NCBI GenBank assembly: GCA_900544455.1
Contig: UQVJ01000021.1
Location: forward strand, 1 to 22,071
Direction of reading: 5' to 3'
DNA from: an uncultured Eggerthella sp.
Lineage (GTDB): Bacteria > Actinomycetota > Coriobacteriia > Coriobacteriales > Eggerthellaceae
DNA length: 22,071 nucleotides
Shown: piece by piece, positions 21,640-22,071 of the stretch
Position numbering within the stretch: position 1 is the first letter of the stretch
Layout of the letters: every line of letters starts with the position of its first letter
Made by a program: the position numbers and the translations under genes
The notes under the pieces: generated by a model
The model's input: only the letters and a program-made list of their open reading frames with translations
What the model was told of the DNA's origin: nothing
Database searches by the model: none

Positions 21640-22071
21640 TTAAGCCATTATTTTCCTGAAGAGATCCACCACTTCCTCATGACTCGCGTCACGAGGGTTG
21701 CCTGGGAAACAGGCATCGGACATCGCATCTGATGCAAGCTTGTCAAGATCCCCTTCAGTAAGACCCTCGCAAATTGTAGGAATATCGACATCGGACGAAA
21801 GTTTACGCACCGCTTCAATAGCAGCATCAGCCGCTGATTCGGTATCCATCCCTTCGGTATCGACGCCCATAGCAGCAGCAACATCCGCCAATCGCTTAGC
21901 AGCCACTGGTTTATTGAATTCCATGGCGACAGGCAAAAGCATCGCACAGGCAACCCCATGGGGCGTGTCGTAGTGGGCGGAAAGCGTATGGGCCATAGCG
22001 TGGTCAATCCCCAAACCAACATTGGAAAAGCCCATACCGGCAATGTACTGACCAAGCGCCATTCCTTCACG
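21640..22071 (-). CDS. Iron-containing alcohol dehydrogenase, C-terminal fragment
   Basis: These are the last 143 residues of a group III (Fe-dependent) alcohol dehydrogenase. The frame stays open to the window edge, so the N-terminal NAD-binding domain is missing. The diagnostic metal-site region is present: GIDHAMAHTLSAHYDTPHGV, with His residues spaced as in FucO and 1,3-propanediol dehydrogenase, followed by AMLLPVAMEFN. The C-terminus (FPGNPRDASHEEVVDLFRKIM) is typical of the family. These enzymes reduce aldehydes or oxidise alcohols such as ethanol, butanol, lactaldehyde or propanediol; which one cannot be told from this piece. It is followed by a strong terminator and separated by 276 bases from amtB. 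Confidence 0.93.
   Translation of the reverse strand, partial: REGMALGQYIAGMGFSNVGLGIDHAMAHTLSAHYDTPHGVACAMLLPVAMEFNKPVAAKRLADVAAAMGVDTEGMDTESAADAAIEAVRKLSSDVDIPTICEGLTEGDLDKLASDAMSDACFPGNPRDASHEEVVDLFRKIMA

Noticed and set aside
1..22071. A hidden mobile element, CRISPR array, defence or secretion system
   Set aside because: No transposase, integrase, spaced direct repeats or abrupt composition change was seen; the strand and spacing are uniform and nearly every gene is a conserved housekeeping gene.

Overview
This window looks like one end of a draft-assembly contig from a member of the Actinomycetota. My best guess is class Coriobacteriia (Eggerthellales-like), judged from protein style and gene order. 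GC content looks close to 50 % by eye, which would be low for that group, and the assignment is an inference. Every gene I can support lies on the minus strand, so transcription runs from high to low coordinates. The large plus-strand open frames are shadows. The first 28 bases are Illumina adapter, not genome.

Reading in the direction of transcription: (1) 22071-21640 is the 3' end of an iron-containing alcohol dehydrogenase with a strong terminator. (2) 21363-19735 is amtB-glnB, ammonium uptake plus a PII sensor, with a candidate nitrogen operator upstream and a terminator downstream. (3) 19492-16936 is leuA, followed after one base by an unrecognised zinc-ribbon membrane protein, then a terminator. 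(4) 16757-8717 is a long translation and RNA cluster: rimP-nusA-ylxR(rnpM)-infB-rbfA-nrnA-truB-ribF, with a hairpin plus T-tract in the leader ahead of rimP. (5) dnaG follows ribF behind an intergenic hairpin and appears to start at an ATT codon. (6) 6712-3288 is def-fmt-rsmB, closed by a terminator. (7) 3002-1 is the pyrimidine operon pyrR-pyrB-pyrC-carA, cut off inside carA. It is preceded by a promoter and a leader with a PyrR-binding hairpin and an intrinsic terminator.

The genes are mostly conserved housekeeping functions packed with 1 to about 30 base overlaps, which suggests translational coupling. The rimP-to-ribF block covers ribosome maturation, transcription elongation and termination, translation initiation, tRNA modification, nanoRNA turnover and flavin synthesis. 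The def-fmt-rsmB block covers formyl-Met metabolism and 16S rRNA methylation. The pyr block is the first half of UMP synthesis under its own RNA-binding regulator.

I see no phage, transposon, CRISPR, toxin-antitoxin or defence locus, and no clearly new multi-gene system. The points worth a second look are unusual versions of known parts: a PII protein without Tyr51, RsmB with a roughly 200-residue Arg/Gly-rich N-terminus and an altered SAM motif, NusA with a C-terminal Cys3His tail, the dnaG initiation region, the two leader attenuators, and the uncharacterised membrane protein coupled to leuA. No gap between genes exceeds 300 bases; the largest (3003-3287, 21364-21639, 19493-19734, 16758-16935) carry the regulatory elements listed.
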